Source of the DNA: Bosea sp. 685
Lineage (GTDB): Bacteria > Pseudomonadota > Alphaproteobacteria > Rhizobiales > Beijerinckiaceae
Assembly: GCF_031884435.1 (NCBI RefSeq)
Contig: NZ_CP134779.1
Location: forward strand, 1,798,001-1,862,000
Length of the DNA stretch: 64,000 nucleotides
Reading direction: 5' to 3'
Part shown: piece by piece, positions 8,414-16,582 of the stretch
How the letters are laid out: every line of letters starts with the position of its first letter
Position numbering within the stretch: the first letter of the stretch is position 1
Notes under the pieces: generated by a model
Told to the model about the DNA's origin: nothing
The model's database searches: none
The model's input: only the letters and a program-made list of their open reading frames with translations
Program-made: the position numbers and the translations under genes

Positions 8414-9154
8414 ATGACCTCACGCATTCTCGTCAGACTTTTCGGGCTCCTTGCCCTCGGTGTCGCTCTCAGCGCCTGTGGCGCGGCCGACCGGCTCGCC
8501 AATGTCGGCCAGGCGCCGGCCCTCTCCGCGATCGAGGATCCAACGGCGGTGAAGGGCTACAAGCCCGTGCAGATGCCGATGCCGGCGGTGGAGCACGCCT
8601 CCTTCGCGCCGAACTCGCTCTGGCGCACCGGCTCGCGCGCCTTCTTCAAGGATCAGCGCGCACGGGTGGTCGGCGATCTCGTGACGGTCAAGGTCAAGGT
8701 CACCGACAAGGCCCAGCTCGACAACACGACCAAGCGCAGCCGCAAGAACGGCGAGGATGCGGGCGCCGACAATATCCTCGGCTACGAGAACAAGCTGCCT
8801 AACGGCGCCACTGCCGGCTCGCTCCTGAAGCTCGATTCGACCGCTTCGAGCGAGGGCGTGGGCTCGGTGCGTCGCGCCGAGACCCTGGCGACGAATGTCG
8901 CTGCCGTGGTCACGCAGACCCTGCCTAACGGCAATCTGGTGGTTGAGGGCAAGCAGGAGATCCGGGTCAATTTCGAAGTGCGCGAGTTGATCGTCGCCGG
9001 CGTGATCCGGCCCGAGGACATCGAATCGGACAACACTATCGATTCGACCAAGATCGCCCAGGCCCGGATCGCCTATGGCGGGCGCGGCCAGCTCACCGAT
9101 GTCCAGCAGCCGCGCTATGGCCAGCAGGTCATGGATATCCTGCTGCCCTTCTAA
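8414..9154 (+). CDS. flgH: Flagellar L-ring lipoprotein FlgH
   Basis: The product has 246 residues from ATG at 8414; a TTG 15 bases upstream is a less likely start. The lipobox LSAC ends the signal segment (LFGLLALGVALSACG), so the mature protein is lipid-anchored in the outer membrane. FlgH motifs are present: NSLWRTGSRAFFKDQRARVVGDLVTV near the front and NGNLVVEGKQEIRVN then RPEDIESDNTI, ending YGQQVMDILLPF. It builds the L-ring. Last gene of the flgF-H run, 24 bp after flgA. Confidence 0.95.
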   Translation: MTSRILVRLFGLLALGVALSACGAADRLANVGQAPALSAIEDPTAVKGYKPVQMPMPAVEHASFAPNSLWRTGSRAFFKDQRARVVGDLVTVKVKVTDKAQLDNTTKRSRKNGEDAGADNILGYENKLPNGATAGSLLKLDSTASSEGVGSVRRAETLATNVAAVVTQTLPNGNLVVEGKQEIRVNFEVRELIVAGVIRPEDIESDNTIDSTKIAQARIAYGGRGQLTDVQQPRYGQQVMDILLPF

Positions 9155-9268
9155 AAGCATCGCATAGATCTCACGAAGTTCCGGCCGGCGTGGAACGCTC
9201 CCCGCTTATTCCCGCGCTGGCCGGCCGGCGGTCTCTCCCGAGCCGCCGGCTCTTATCGCCAAGAGCCG

Positions 9269-9488
9269 GATGACTTCAGCTGGAATCACAGAGTGATCCC
9301 AGCTGAAGTCTGAATCCGTCTCTCATCTAAGAGTGAGAGCAGGATCAAGGCGAAAAACCGGTTCCCACTTTTTCGCCTCCTGCTCGAGAGCAGTTTTCGA
9401 TCCGATTGGATCGTTCAACAGCTCTATCTCTTTGTTCTAACGCGGTTTCTTCACGCGAACCGGTGTCCACTTCGCTCGAAAACGCTCT
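9269..9488. repeat. Composite array of intergenic palindromes (family A, copy 1)
   Basis: The flgH-dksA gap (9155-9693) holds no gene. It carries stacked hairpins: GACTTCAGCTGG with CCAGCTGAAGTC (9271-9318); AGGCGAAAAA with TTTTTCGCCT around CCGGTTCCCAC (about 9348-9379); and GAGAGCAG...CAGCTCT around CGATCC/GGATCG. It ends with the block CGCGAACCGGTGTCCACTT then CGCTCGAAAACGCTCT. The same blocks recur at 24830, 28311, 30792, 40835 and 54391. They look like non-coding dispersed elements. Confidence 0.7.
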
Positions 9489-9592
9489 AGTTGAGAGTGG
9501 TAGACGAGTGACGGCCTCCCGCTTTTCGTCATCCCGCTCTCATCCCGGTCGCCCGTCACGCTCCCCAAGCTCACAGGGCTGGCGGCCAGAAA

Positions 9593-9621
9593 GAAGCCCC
9601 GCGCCTCCCGCGCGGGGCTTC
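9593..9621 (-). terminator. Strong GC hairpin downstream of dksA
   Basis: A perfect 11-bp stem (GAAGCCCCGCG with CGCGGGGCTTC) encloses a seven-base loop. On the minus strand it is followed by TTCTTTCT, so it can serve as the second dksA terminator. Confidence 0.65.
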
Positions 9622-9633
9622 TGCTCGCGAAAT

Positions 9634-9665
9634 AAAAAAGGCCCTCCGCGCATTGCAGAAGGCCT
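9634..9665 (-). terminator. Rho-independent terminator of dksA
   Basis: AGGCC pairs with GGCCT around a GC-rich interior, and on the minus strand the hairpin is followed by TTTTTTATT. It lies 28 bp past the dksA stop codon. Confidence 0.65.
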
Positions 9666-9693
9666 CCGGCATGGCTGCGAAGCAGGCCTTAGC

Positions 9694-10116
9694 CTAATCG
9701 TCGCGGAATACACGCTCATTGCGCTCGTGACGTTCCTGCGCTTCCAGCGAGAGTGTCGCGATCGGCCGGGCTTCGAGGCGCTTCAGGGAGATCGGCTCGC
9801 CGGTGTCCTCGCAATAGCCATAGGAGCCCTCGTCGATGCGGGCGATGGCGGATTCGATCTTGGCGATCAGCTTGCGCTGGCGATCGCGGGCGCGCAGCTC
9901 GATGGCGCGGTCGGTTTCGGAGGAGGCGCGGTCGGCGATGTCGGGGTGGTTCTCGCTTTCGCTCTGCAGAGTGACGAGTGTTTCCTTTGCTTCCTTCAGA
10001 ATCTCATTCTTCCAGGACAGCAGCTTGCTGCGGAAATACTCGCGCTGCCGCTCGTTCATGAACGGCTCGCTGTCGGTGGGTTTGTAGTCCGCTTCGAGAA
10101 TGATTTGCTTCGACAT
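9694..10116 (-). CDS. dksA: RNA polymerase-binding transcription factor DksA
   Basis: The product has 140 residues from ATG at 10116; a longer frame adds 34 Arg/Gly-rich residues not typical of the family. The coiled coil (about residues 30-75, ERQREYFRSKLLSWKNEIL) is followed by the conserved helix DRASSETDRAIELRARDRQRKLI and the Zn-finger-like end YGYCEDTGEPISLKRLEARP. Only one of the four zinc cysteines remains, which is the usual alphaproteobacterial form. It binds the secondary channel of RNA polymerase and acts with ppGpp. It sits downstream of the flagellar genes but on the opposite strand, with two terminators behind it. Confidence 0.93.
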   Translation of the reverse strand: MSKQIILEADYKPTDSEPFMNERQREYFRSKLLSWKNEILKEAKETLVTLQSESENHPDIADRASSETDRAIELRARDRQRKLIAKIESAIARIDEGSYGYCEDTGEPISLKRLEARPIATLSLEAQERHERNERVFRDD

Positions 10117-10319
10117 AGGCACACTCTCTGAGTTGGTCGTCTCGGCGCGCCCACCGACTCCGCCGTGGGAGGCCCGCCGATTTCGCGCCCTTATAGCGAG
10201 GGACATGGGCAGTAACAATCACTGCCGCGCGTCTTCAACCGCTTCCGTCAACACATTGCCTCGACTGGGCGATAGAGCGCCGAAACGGGCGTTTTCTGCC
10301 CCTGATTCTTGCCCTTGCT

Positions 10320-11306
10320 TCAAGGTGGCGGTGCCAGGACGGCGGCGATGTCCGCCTCGACCAGCACGGCGAGGCTGCGACGGTAGTGGGTGTGGTCGAA
10401 GAATCGGTCGGGGTCCCCGTTCTCCGGCCGGCCGATTCGCCAGTCGATCAGCACGGAGCGGGGATGTCGCTGCGTTATCTCGGCAAAGGCGGCGCGGCAT
10501 GCCGAATCCGCCGCAGCATTCTGGCTGCCGGGCTCCGGGTGGCTCGTCGCATAGCTTGGCGGGCGCAGCAGGATCAGGGCCGCTTCCGGCGCAGCCGCCA
10601 GGGCCAGCGCTTCGAGCGCCCGTGCGGCGGGAAACGGTCCGGAGTGATTGCGGCCACCAATCTGCAAGGAGGTCCCTAGCGTGACGCGGCGGTCGCGTTC
10701 TGCCTCGGGGCCCTGCGCATCGAAATGCGCTTCATAGTTCCAATAACCATCGGGGCGGGCGCGGGCGCTGTCGGGGTTGCGCAGATAAGCGATTCGGAAG
10801 GGTAGTTCCTGGATGACGTCGTAGCGTGCGAGGCCCAGGAGATAGTCGCCAAGATTGCGGCTGAAGAGCCAGAACGGGAAAGGTCGCTTGTTCGGCAGCG
10901 CCGGATCGGGCGTGCACCAATGTTCGTCGATTCCCACGACAATCGCGCGCGCCGGTTCGAGCCGCTTGCGCAGGAACCACTCGAGCAGGGCAAGAGCTTC
11001 CTTGGGACCGGTTCCCGGTGTCGCAAGGGAGAGGAAGGCGATGCCGGTCCTCGCCTTGAGTTCCTCGGGAGAGACGAGCTGGATGTGGGAGTTGCCGATG
11101 ATCACTGCTTGAAAAGCGGGGTCGCGCCCGCGGCTTGCTGCGGCCATGCGCGGTCCCTGCGGCCTGACGCCTGGCTTGAGCGCAAGCGGGGAATGGCCGG
11201 TGTCGTAGGGGTCGAGCAGAAAGGCTAGCCCTAGAAGGCTGGCCGCCAACAGCAGGGCCGTCGCCAGGAAGGCGCGTGCGAAACCGGCCCAGCGCACTGC
11301 CGACAT
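10320..11306 (-). CDS. SGNH/AlgJ-like partner of an MBOAT acyltransferase
   Basis: The product has 328 residues from ATG at 11306, 13 bp after the MBOAT stop. One N-terminal membrane anchor lies at about residues 8-30 (FARAFLATALLLAASLLGL). The GNSHIQ motif (IIGNSH, about residue 70) fits the GDSL/SGNH block I seen in proteins paired with MBOATs, and DHTHYRRS near the C-terminus fits the D-x-x-H end of the catalytic set. By analogy with AlgI/AlgJ or DltB/DltD, it probably moves an acyl group onto an extracytoplasmic glycan; the substrate is unknown. The two genes form an operon with no other cell-wall genes next to them. Confidence 0.65.
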   Translation of the reverse strand: MSAVRWAGFARAFLATALLLAASLLGLAFLLDPYDTGHSPLALKPGVRPQGPRMAAASRGRDPAFQAVIIGNSHIQLVSPEELKARTGIAFLSLATPGTGPKEALALLEWFLRKRLEPARAIVVGIDEHWCTPDPALPNKRPFPFWLFSRNLGDYLLGLARYDVIQELPFRIAYLRNPDSARARPDGYWNYEAHFDAQGPEAERDRRVTLGTSLQIGGRNHSGPFPAARALEALALAAAPEAALILLRPPSYATSHPEPGSQNAAADSACRAAFAEITQRHPRSVLIDWRIGRPENGDPDRFFDHTHYRRSLAVLVEADIAAVLAPPP

Positions 11307-11319
11307 CGGCGCGATGCCT

Positions 11320-12693
11320 TCAGAACTGGAAGTAGATGAATTCATAATTGGCGTCGTCACCGATCTTGAACAGGACGATGACGAAGAGGATCGCCGCAAT
11401 CACCGCAATCCAGCGCACTGGGGGCAGCCGCTGCACGAGCGTCCAGGCCGTGGGTCCAAGACACGCGAAGGCAGCGGCCGGCAGCAGCGCGCGCCATTTG
11501 AAGCCCGTCCCCGCCGGAGCCAGGCCGAGCAGCCCCTTATAGATCGTCAATGCCGCCTCAAAACTCGTGGCGCGGAAGACTACCCAGCACAGCATGACGA
11601 AGACGAAGGTCAGGAGCCAGCCAAGCGGCTTGGGCATCGGCAGTTCGGCGCGCCGCCAGAGCAGCGCCACGATCAGGGCGAGGCCATGCGCGACGCCCCA
11701 GGCAACATAGGTGAGCCCCGCGCCGTGCCAGAGCCCGCCCAGCGCCATGGTCGCAAACAGCGCCCAGACCTGGGTCGGCAGGCCATGTCGGGAGCCGCCG
11801 AGCCAGATATAGAGGTAGTCGCGCAGGAAGCGCGACAGCGTCATATGCCAGCGCCGCCAGAAATCCTGGATGCTCGTCGAACGATAGGGCGCCTCGAAAT
11901 TCTGCGGCAGCACGATGCCGAAGAGCAGCGCCAGCCCGAGCGCCATGTCGGTGTAGCCGGAAAAGTCGAAATAGATCTGGAAGGTGAAGGCGAGCATGCC
12001 TTGCCAGGCCTCCGCCATGCTGACGACCTTTCCGACGGCGGCGGCGGCGAAGACCGGGTTGGCGTATTCGGCCAGCGGGTCACCAAGCAGCACCTTCTTG
12101 GCGAGGCCGGCGGTCAGCAGCAGCAGGCCGCGCGCGATCCGCTCGGCTGCATCGGGCCGCTGATAGGGCCGCTCCTCGAACTGGTGCATGATCTCGCGCC
12201 AGCGCACCAACGGCCCCGCCAGCACCTGCGGGAAGAAGGCGATATAGAGCGCGTAACGCACCAGATCGTAGCGCGGTGCCTCGCCGCGCCTGAGATCGGT
12301 CAGGTACATGACGTGGTGGAAGGTGAAGAAGGAGATGCCGAGCGGCAGCGCGAGATCGAGCCGCGGCGTCGCAAATCCTGGAATCATTCCAGCGAGATCG
12401 GCGAAGAAGTTGACGTATTTGAACAGCGCAAGTGCGGCGAGGTTCAAGATGATCGCCAGCGTGATCAGCGCGCCCGCCCTGGTCTTCTGGAACGCTTCGG
12501 CGATGAGCCAGTTCAGCCCGATCGAGAGCGCGAGCAACGGCACGAAACGCCAGTCCCAGTAGCCGTAGAAGGTGAAGGACAGCGCCACCAGCACGGGCAG
12601 CCGCCACTGCGGCGCAAAGCGCTCGGCGAGCCAATGCAGGCCGAGTGCGAGCGGCAGGAAGCCGAGCAGGAAAGCGAAGGAGTTGAAGAGCAT
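11320..12693 (-). CDS. MBOAT family O-acyltransferase
   Basis: The product has 457 residues with about 11 hydrophobic segments, the usual size for AlgI-like membrane-bound O-acyltransferases. Family landmarks are the N-terminal LFNSFAFLLGFLPLALG, the ISFFTFHHVMYLTD block, FDFSGYTDMALG, FWRRWHMTLSRFLRDYLY, and the catalytic-histidine block GGLWHGAGLTYVAWG. The enzyme would take an acyl group across the membrane for transfer to a surface polymer, with the downstream SGNH protein as partner. No alginate, cellulose or LTA genes are nearby, so the acceptor cannot be named. It is divergent from the cecR-like gene. Confidence 0.9.
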   Translation of the reverse strand: MLFNSFAFLLGFLPLALGLHWLAERFAPQWRLPVLVALSFTFYGYWDWRFVPLLALSIGLNWLIAEAFQKTRAGALITLAIILNLAALALFKYVNFFADLAGMIPGFATPRLDLALPLGISFFTFHHVMYLTDLRRGEAPRYDLVRYALYIAFFPQVLAGPLVRWREIMHQFEERPYQRPDAAERIARGLLLLTAGLAKKVLLGDPLAEYANPVFAAAAVGKVVSMAEAWQGMLAFTFQIYFDFSGYTDMALGLALLFGIVLPQNFEAPYRSTSIQDFWRRWHMTLSRFLRDYLYIWLGGSRHGLPTQVWALFATMALGGLWHGAGLTYVAWGVAHGLALIVALLWRRAELPMPKPLGWLLTFVFVMLCWVVFRATSFEAALTIYKGLLGLAPAGTGFKWRALLPAAAFACLGPTAWTLVQRLPPVRWIAVIAAILFVIVLFKIGDDANYEFIYFQF

Positions 12694-12788
12694 TGGGCCG
12701 GTGGCTGTGCAGGAAGGGCCGCCTTAGACCATTGTCCCGCGCAAGTCATGTCGAGCGTGGCCTTTGCCCTGGGTGTCGCCATGCGTTC

Positions 12789-12804
12789 AATCAATCGATT
12801 GATT
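12789..12804. promoter_or_regulatory. Perfect 16-bp palindrome, probable operator of the CecR-like repressor
   Basis: AATCAATCGATTGATT is a perfect palindrome 29 bp upstream of the TetR-family start and between divergent genes. Size and place suit a TetR-family dimer site for autoregulation. Binding is inferred. Confidence 0.6.
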
Positions 12805-12833
12805 AAATCGAGATTCCGCGCTAGGTAAGGTGG

Positions 12834-13496
12834 ATGAAACTAGCCTCCGGCAACGACCAAGGCGCTCGCGAAGCGTTGATGCGCGCCGGGCTCGACCTGT
12901 TCGGGCGGCACGGCTTTGATGCGATCTCGATCCGCCAGATCGCGCAGGCGGCCGGGGTCAACAGTGCCGGCATCGCCTATCATTTCGGTGGCAAAGACGG
13001 ACTGCGTCAGGCTTGCGCCGCGGCCATCGTCGCCACGATGAAGGAGCGGGTCTTCGGGGCCGCCGCGACCATGCCGCCGCTGGAAGGGCTCCCGCCGGAG
13101 GCGGCGGTGGAGCTCTTGGTTGCGGTCGTGAGCCGGGTTACGGCCTTTGCGGCGCGCGTGCCGGAGAGCGAGACCATCGCCCGCTTCGTCGTGCGCGAGA
13201 TGATGGAGCCGACCTCGGCGTTCGAGACGCTCTATGAGGGGCTGGTCGGCCCGGTCCATGGTCGTCTTTGCACGCTCTGGGCTGTCGCGGCCGGCCTCGA
13301 GGCCGAGGCGCAGGCGACCAAGCTCGCCGTCTTCGCGATGGTCGGGCAGGTACTCTATTTCCGGCTGGCCCGGCCGGCCGTGATGCGGCGCATGGGCTGG
13401 AGCGACATCGGCGAGGCCGAGAGCGAGGCGATCGCCACCGTCATCCGCGCCAATGTCCGGGCCAGCATCGCCGCCATGCGGGAGGGGCAGCCATGA
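12834..13496 (+). CDS. TetR/AcrR regulator with CecR-like (DUF1956) C-terminus
   Basis: The product has 220 residues. The N-terminal helix-turn-helix covers residues 10-57 (REALMRAGLDLFGRHGFDAISIRQIA, then AGVNSAGIAYHFGGKDGL). The C-terminal domain (FVVREMMEPTSAFETLY, about 120-136) matches the CecR/YbiH type. In E. coli that regulator sits upstream of ybhGFSR and controls the exporter; here the same order is seen: regulator, HlyD, ATPase, permease. The stop overlaps the HlyD start (ATGA). A palindrome upstream suggests autoregulation. The ligand is unknown; E. coli CecR is linked to antibiotic sensitivity. Confidence 0.85.
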   Translation: MKLASGNDQGAREALMRAGLDLFGRHGFDAISIRQIAQAAGVNSAGIAYHFGGKDGLRQACAAAIVATMKERVFGAAATMPPLEGLPPEAAVELLVAVVSRVTAFAARVPESETIARFVVREMMEPTSAFETLYEGLVGPVHGRLCTLWAVAAGLEAEAQATKLAVFAMVGQVLYFRLARPAVMRRMGWSDIGEAESEAIATVIRANVRASIAAMREGQP

Positions 13497-14449
13497 TCGC
13501 TGAATTCATCTGTTCTTTTAGCATTGCTGCCTCACTCGCCTTCTGCGGGCCGCCGACGACGCGCATCGCCGGCTATGTCGAAGGCGAATATGTTCGCCTC
13601 GGCCCGATCGATACCGCCCGGATCGAGAGCGTCGCGGTCAGGCGCGGCGAGCGCGTCGCGCCCGGTGCCGTCGTCGCGGTGCTGCAGGCCGATGATGCGC
13701 AAAATGCCGTCGCCGAGAGCGATGCCCGACTGGTGCAGGCCAAGGCCCAGCTTGCCAATCTGCTCAGCGGTCGGCGGCCGGAAGAGATCGCCGTGATCGA
13801 GGCGAGTGCGGCCTCCTCCCAGGCGCAGGAGCGCGAGGCCGACCGGGCGCTGGAGCGGCGGCAGGACCTTTTTCGTCGCGGCGTCTCGACCCAGGCCGAT
13901 CTCGACCAGGCGCAGACGGCGCGCGACGTCGCGGCCGCCAATGTACGCCAGAGCGCTGCCAATCTCGCGGTTGCCCGGTTGCCGGCGCGCGAGGAGGAGA
14001 TCAAGGCGGCACAGAATCAGGTGACGCAGGCGCAGGCCGCTCTCGCCCAGGCGAAATGGCGCCTGTTGCAGCGAAGGCTCGTTGCGCCGGCGGCCGGGAT
14101 CGTCACCGATCTCGTGCGCTATCCCGGCGAACTCGCGGGTCCGGCGGCGCCGGTGCTGACCTTCCTGCCGGACGGGGCGATCAAGCTGATGGTCTATGTG
14201 CCGGAGGCGCTGCTGGCCGGCACCCGTGTCGGGACGCTGCTCGACATCCGTTGCAGCGGCTGTCCGTCCGGTCTGTCCGCCACGGTGTCCTATGTCGCGC
14301 AGGAGCCGGAATTCACGCCGCCGGTGATCTATTCGGCCGAGACCCGGCAGAAGCTGGTCTATCTGGTCGAGGCCCGGCCGGAAGGCGCGCAGGCGGCGAA
14401 GCTTCAGCCGGGTCAGATCATCGATGTCGTGCTGCGGGGCCGACGATGA
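13493..14449 (+). CDS. HlyD/YbhG-type periplasmic adaptor
   Basis: The product has 318 residues from ATG at 13493, with GGAGGGG before it. An N-terminal hydrophobic segment (ICSFSIAASLAFC) acts as a signal or anchor. A biotinyl-lipoyl half (VRRGERVAPGAVVAVLQADDAQ) is followed by a long alpha-helical hairpin at about residues 75-190 (repeated Ala/Gln/Glu heptads) and a beta-barrel section (RLVAPAAGIVTDLVRYPGE). It would bridge the inner-membrane ABC permease to an outer-membrane channel. It overlaps the upstream and downstream genes by four bases. No TolC gene is in the window. Confidence 0.87.
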   Translation: MIAEFICSFSIAASLAFCGPPTTRIAGYVEGEYVRLGPIDTARIESVAVRRGERVAPGAVVAVLQADDAQNAVAESDARLVQAKAQLANLLSGRRPEEIAVIEASAASSQAQEREADRALERRQDLFRRGVSTQADLDQAQTARDVAAANVRQSAANLAVARLPAREEEIKAAQNQVTQAQAALAQAKWRLLQRRLVAPAAGIVTDLVRYPGELAGPAAPVLTFLPDGAIKLMVYVPEALLAGTRVGTLLDIRCSGCPSGLSATVSYVAQEPEFTPPVIYSAETRQKLVYLVEARPEGAQAAKLQPGQIIDVVLRGRR

Positions 14450-15363
14450 ACGTCATCGAGGTCAAGGGGCTGACCAAGCGCTTCGGTACCCGCACCGTCG
14501 TCGACAATGTCGATCTCACGGTCGCGACGGGCGAGATCGTCGGCTTCCTCGGCCCCAACGGCTCGGGCAAGACGACGACGATCCGGCTGATCTGCGGGCT
14601 GCTGACGCCCGATGCCGGCGAGGGCACGGTGCTTGGTCTCGACGTCAGGCGCGACAGCGCCGCGATCAAGCGCCAGGTCGGCTACATGACGCAGAAATTC
14701 TCCTTCTACGAGGATCTGACGATCGAGGAGAATCTGACCTTCGTCGCGCGGCTCTACGAGTTGAAGCCTGTGCAGGATGCGGTGGCGCGGACGCTCGATG
14801 GCCTTGGCCTGACCTCGCGCAAGGACCAGCTCGCCGGCACGCTGTCTGGCGGCTGGAAGCAGCGACTGGCGCTCGCCGCCTGCATCATGCACCAGCCGAA
14901 ATTGCTCCTGCTCGACGAGCCGACGGCTGGCGTCGATCCCAAGGCGCGGCGCGAGTTCTGGGACGAGATCCACCGGCTCGCCGGCGACGGCCTGACGGTG
15001 CTCGTCTCGACGCATTACATGGACGAGGCCGAGCGCTGCCACCGCATCGGCTACATCGCTTATGGCAAGATGCTGGCCACCGGCACGGTCGAGGAGGTGG
15101 TGCGGGGCTCGGGGCTGGTCACCTTCGTGGTGCATGGCCCATTGACTGCAGCCCAGATCCGCGAACTCTCAATGGTCGATGGCGTCGAGCAGGTCGCGCC
15201 CTTCGGTACGACACTGCATGTCGTCGGTAGCGACAGGGGCAAGCTCGAGGCAGCGCTGGCGCCGCTGAAGGCGCAGCAAGGGGTCCGCGTCGAGCCCGGC
15301 GAGACCAGCCTCGAGGACGTCTTCATCAAGTTCATGACCGGTGCTCAGGCGAGGGCGGCATGA
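14446..15363 (+). CDS. ABC exporter ATPase (YbhF-like, single domain)
   Basis: The product has 305 residues. Walker A is GPNGSGKTTT at about residues 34-43, the signature is LSGGWKQRLALA, Walker B is LLLLDEPTAGVDP, and the switch His is in VSTHYMDEAE. The C-terminal extension (SLEDVFIKFMTG) is typical of drug or lipid exporter ATPases. E. coli YbhF carries two fused ATPase domains; this one has a single domain and so would act as a homodimer. It overlaps both neighbours by four bases. Confidence 0.92.
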   Translation: MNVIEVKGLTKRFGTRTVVDNVDLTVATGEIVGFLGPNGSGKTTTIRLICGLLTPDAGEGTVLGLDVRRDSAAIKRQVGYMTQKFSFYEDLTIEENLTFVARLYELKPVQDAVARTLDGLGLTSRKDQLAGTLSGGWKQRLALAACIMHQPKLLLLDEPTAGVDPKARREFWDEIHRLAGDGLTVLVSTHYMDEAERCHRIGYIAYGKMLATGTVEEVVRGSGLVTFVVHGPLTAAQIRELSMVDGVEQVAPFGTTLHVVGSDRGKLEAALAPLKAQQGVRVEPGETSLEDVFIKFMTGAQARAA

Positions 15364-16511
15364 GCGCAATGGCCATCAGCAGCGTGCTGTCCCTGGGGCG
15401 GCTCGGCGCCGTGCTCGCCAAGGAGTTCGTGCAGATGCGGCGCGATCGCATCACCTTCGCGATGATGCTCGCGGTGCCGATCGTGCAGCTGCTCCTGTTC
15501 GGCTACGCCATCAATAACGACCCCAAGGGTCTACCGGCGGCGGTGCTGGCGCTCGGCCAGGACCGCTACACCCGCTCGGTCGTCGCCGCGCTGCAGGTCT
15601 CGGGCTATTACCGGTTCGGCCGGCAGCCGGAGAGCGCGGCCGAGGCCGAAAGCCTGATGGCGCGCGGCGCGATCTCCTTCCTCGTCACCATCCCCAGCGA
15701 TTTCGGCGCCCGGGTCGAGCGTGGCGACGAGCCGCGTATCCTGGTCGAGGCCGATGCGACCGATCCAGCGGCGTCGAGCGGTGCAGTCGCGGCCCTGCAG
15801 ACCATCGCCGGCCGGGCCCTGACCCGAGCCCTCGGCAGTGAGGAGGCGGCGCGCGAGCAGAGCCAGAGCGCGCTCTCCTTCATCGTGCATCGGCGCTACA
15901 ATCCTGAAGGCATCACCCAGTACAACATCGTCCCCGGCCTGCTCGGCGTCATCCTGCAGATGACGATGGTGATGATGACCTCGATGGCGCTCACCCGCGA
16001 GATCGAGCGCGGCACCATGGAGAACCTGCTGGCCATGCCGGCGACGCCGGCCGAGATCATGCTCGGCAAGGTTCTGCCCTATCTCGCCGTCGGCAGCGTC
16101 CAGGTTGTGGTCGTGCTCAGCGCCGCAAAACTGCTGTTCGGCGTGCCGTTTCTGGGGAGCCTGCTGCTGCTGCTTACCTGTGTCCTGATTTTCGTGCTGG
16201 CGCTCGTCCTGCTCGGCTACACGATCTCGACCATGGCGCGGACGCAGTTGCAGGCGATGCAGCTGACCTTCTTCTTCTTCCTGCCATCGCTGCTGCTCTC
16301 GGGCTTCATGTTTCCGTTCGCCGGCATGCCGGGCTGGGCTCAGGCGATCGGTGAGCTGTTCCCGCTGACGCATTTCCTGCGGGTCATCCGGGCGATCATG
16401 CTGAAGGGCGCGGGCCTCGACGATGTCGGCGTCGAGGTGTTCTGGCTCTCCGTCTTCGTGCCCGCCTATGCCGGGCTCGCGCTGATGAGATTCAGGAGCA
16501 CGCTGGATTGA
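15360..16511 (+). CDS. ABC-2 type exporter permease (YbhS/YbhR-like)
   Basis: The product has 383 residues. An N-terminal membrane segment (FAMMLAVPIVQLLLFGYAINNDPK) is followed by a large extracytoplasmic domain at about residues 45-180, then five membrane segments (LLGVILQMTMVMMTSM, YLAVGSVQVVVVLSAAKLLFG, LLLLLTCVLIFVLALVLLG, LTFFFFLPSLLLSGFMFPFAG, VFWLSVFVPAYAGLALM). The MENLLAMPATPAEIMLGK loop is typical of ABC-2 permeases. Only one permease gene is present, whereas E. coli has YbhS and YbhR, so a homodimer is likely. Last gene of the operon. Confidence 0.9.
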   Translation: MSAMAISSVLSLGRLGAVLAKEFVQMRRDRITFAMMLAVPIVQLLLFGYAINNDPKGLPAAVLALGQDRYTRSVVAALQVSGYYRFGRQPESAAEAESLMARGAISFLVTIPSDFGARVERGDEPRILVEADATDPAASSGAVAALQTIAGRALTRALGSEEAAREQSQSALSFIVHRRYNPEGITQYNIVPGLLGVILQMTMVMMTSMALTREIERGTMENLLAMPATPAEIMLGKVLPYLAVGSVQVVVVLSAAKLLFGVPFLGSLLLLLTCVLIFVLALVLLGYTISTMARTQLQAMQLTFFFFLPSLLLSGFMFPFAGMPGWAQAIGELFPLTHFLRVIRAIMLKGAGLDDVGVEVFWLSVFVPAYAGLALMRFRSTLD

Positions 16512-16582
16512 GGCAAGCGAGAGGCGGCTGCGGCGCCGCATAGCTTGCAAAAAGATAGTAACTGCTTTAGCTCGGGCGCACC

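Noticed and set aside
11314..12828. Open frame of about 500 codons opposite the MBOAT gene
   Set aside because: The product is Glu/Arg/Gln-rich with no domain, and the minus strand clearly encodes an MBOAT enzyme.
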